Shown: positions 19,802 through 20,025 of the stretch, in pieces
Numbering within the stretch: position 1 is the stretch's first letter
Layout of the letters: each line of letters starts with the position of its first letter
Translations under genes and position numbers: made by a program
Virus record (IMG/VR): IMGVR_UViG_3300025101_000261
Coordinates: 1 to 20,025 of that record
Length of the DNA stretch: 20,025 nucleotides
Strand: one strand, 5' to 3'
Origin: a virus
Notes under the pieces: model-generated
What the model was told of the DNA's origin: nothing
The model's database searches: none
The model's input: only the letters and a program-made list of their open reading frames with translations

Positions 19802-20025
19802 TGAGTGCATTAATAAACTTTAATTTAAGAGTAGATAAACTCCCTAAGGAGAAATTTATCGCTGGGAAAGAGGGCGCAGTATACGTCAATCTTACAATGG
19901 CTGTAAACGATGAAACACGATACGGAAACAATACGAGCGTATATGTAGCACAGTCAAAAGAAGAAAGAGAGGCTAAGAAACAACGCCAATACTTAGGCAA
20001 TGGAAAGGTCTTATGGACTGACAAT
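19801..20025 (+). CDS. ssDNA-binding-protein-like gene, truncated by the window end
   Basis: The gene runs off the right edge, and only the first 75 residues are seen. It begins MSALINFNLRVDKLPKEKFI, then GKEGAVYVNLTMAVNDETRYGNN... and TSVYVAQSKEEREAKKQRQY, then LGNGKVLW. This order (a strand, a 'V-N-L-T-M-x-V-N-D-E-T' strand, then 'Q-S-K-E-E-R' helix and 'Y-L-G-N-x-K-V-x-W') is what I know from ssDNA-binding-like proteins of flavobacterial phages, probably with an OB fold. It would protect ssDNA during replication or recombination. The start is fixed by the repeat array ending on its ATG. The stop lies outside the window. Confidence 0.55.
   Translation, partial: MSALINFNLRVDKLPKEKFIAGKEGAVYVNLTMAVNDETRYGNNTSVYVAQSKEEREAKKQRQYLGNGKVLWTDN

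Noticed and set aside
1-20025. CRISPR arrays, tRNA or rRNA genes, insertion sequences, integrase or attachment sites
   Set aside because: I looked for regularly spaced repeats, cloverleaf-like segments, transposase or recombinase motifs and terminal inverted repeats and saw none.

Overview
The window is a stretch of a tailed-phage (Caudoviricetes) or prophage genome from a Bacteroidota host, most likely a flavobacterium. Reasons: AT-rich DNA; almost no Shine-Dalgarno sequences; promoters of the Bacteroidota type (TTTG, 19-21 nt, TAnnTTTG) in intergenic gaps; and structural proteins that resemble families I know from flavobacterial siphophages. Every supported gene is on the + strand. A tail-assembly chaperone with a frameshifted form, a tape-measure protein and a likely tail-tube protein point to a long, non-contractile tail. 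No terminase, integrase or repressor is visible, so I cannot tell a lytic phage from a prophage.

Layout. 1-7466 is a tail block: chaperone with a predicted -1 frameshift extension, tail-terminator-like protein, HK97 gp10-like protein, two large tail proteins and the tape measure. 7501-10448 is a head block: XkdF-like maturation protease, a small Cys-rich protein, acidic scaffold and HK97-fold major capsid protein, closed by a strong terminator. 10466-11054 holds a likely tail-tube gene and a second terminator. 11093-11586 is a self-contained cassette (host-type promoter, one gene, terminator) that looks like a moron; its protein has a possible Cys-His-Asp triad. 11621-14288 holds a small structural-type protein, the portal with an extra C-terminal domain, and a head-tail connector. 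14285-17159 carries two related carbohydrate-binding fibre-like proteins and small proteins. 17159-18260 is a lysis block with a small two-helix membrane protein, an M15 peptidase endolysin and a 3TM-type holin. From 18261 on comes a regulatory-looking gap, a NinG-like protein, a terminator, another host-type promoter, and the start of a DNA recombination/replication operon ending in a truncated ssDNA-binding-protein-like gene.

The most interesting signals are: (1) a 35-nt two-block motif ending on the start codon, present at identical spacing before three genes (7501, 8855, 11621) and perhaps, cut by the window edge, before the gene at 5; its geometry fits a phage promoter giving leaderless mRNAs; (2) two canonical slippery heptamers in the tail chaperone with about 170 nt of dual-frame coding; (3) the insulated moron at 11093-11586; (4) a palindrome and a 16-nt direct repeat in the 18261-18430 gap. 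Family assignments come from recognising sequence patterns without a database search.
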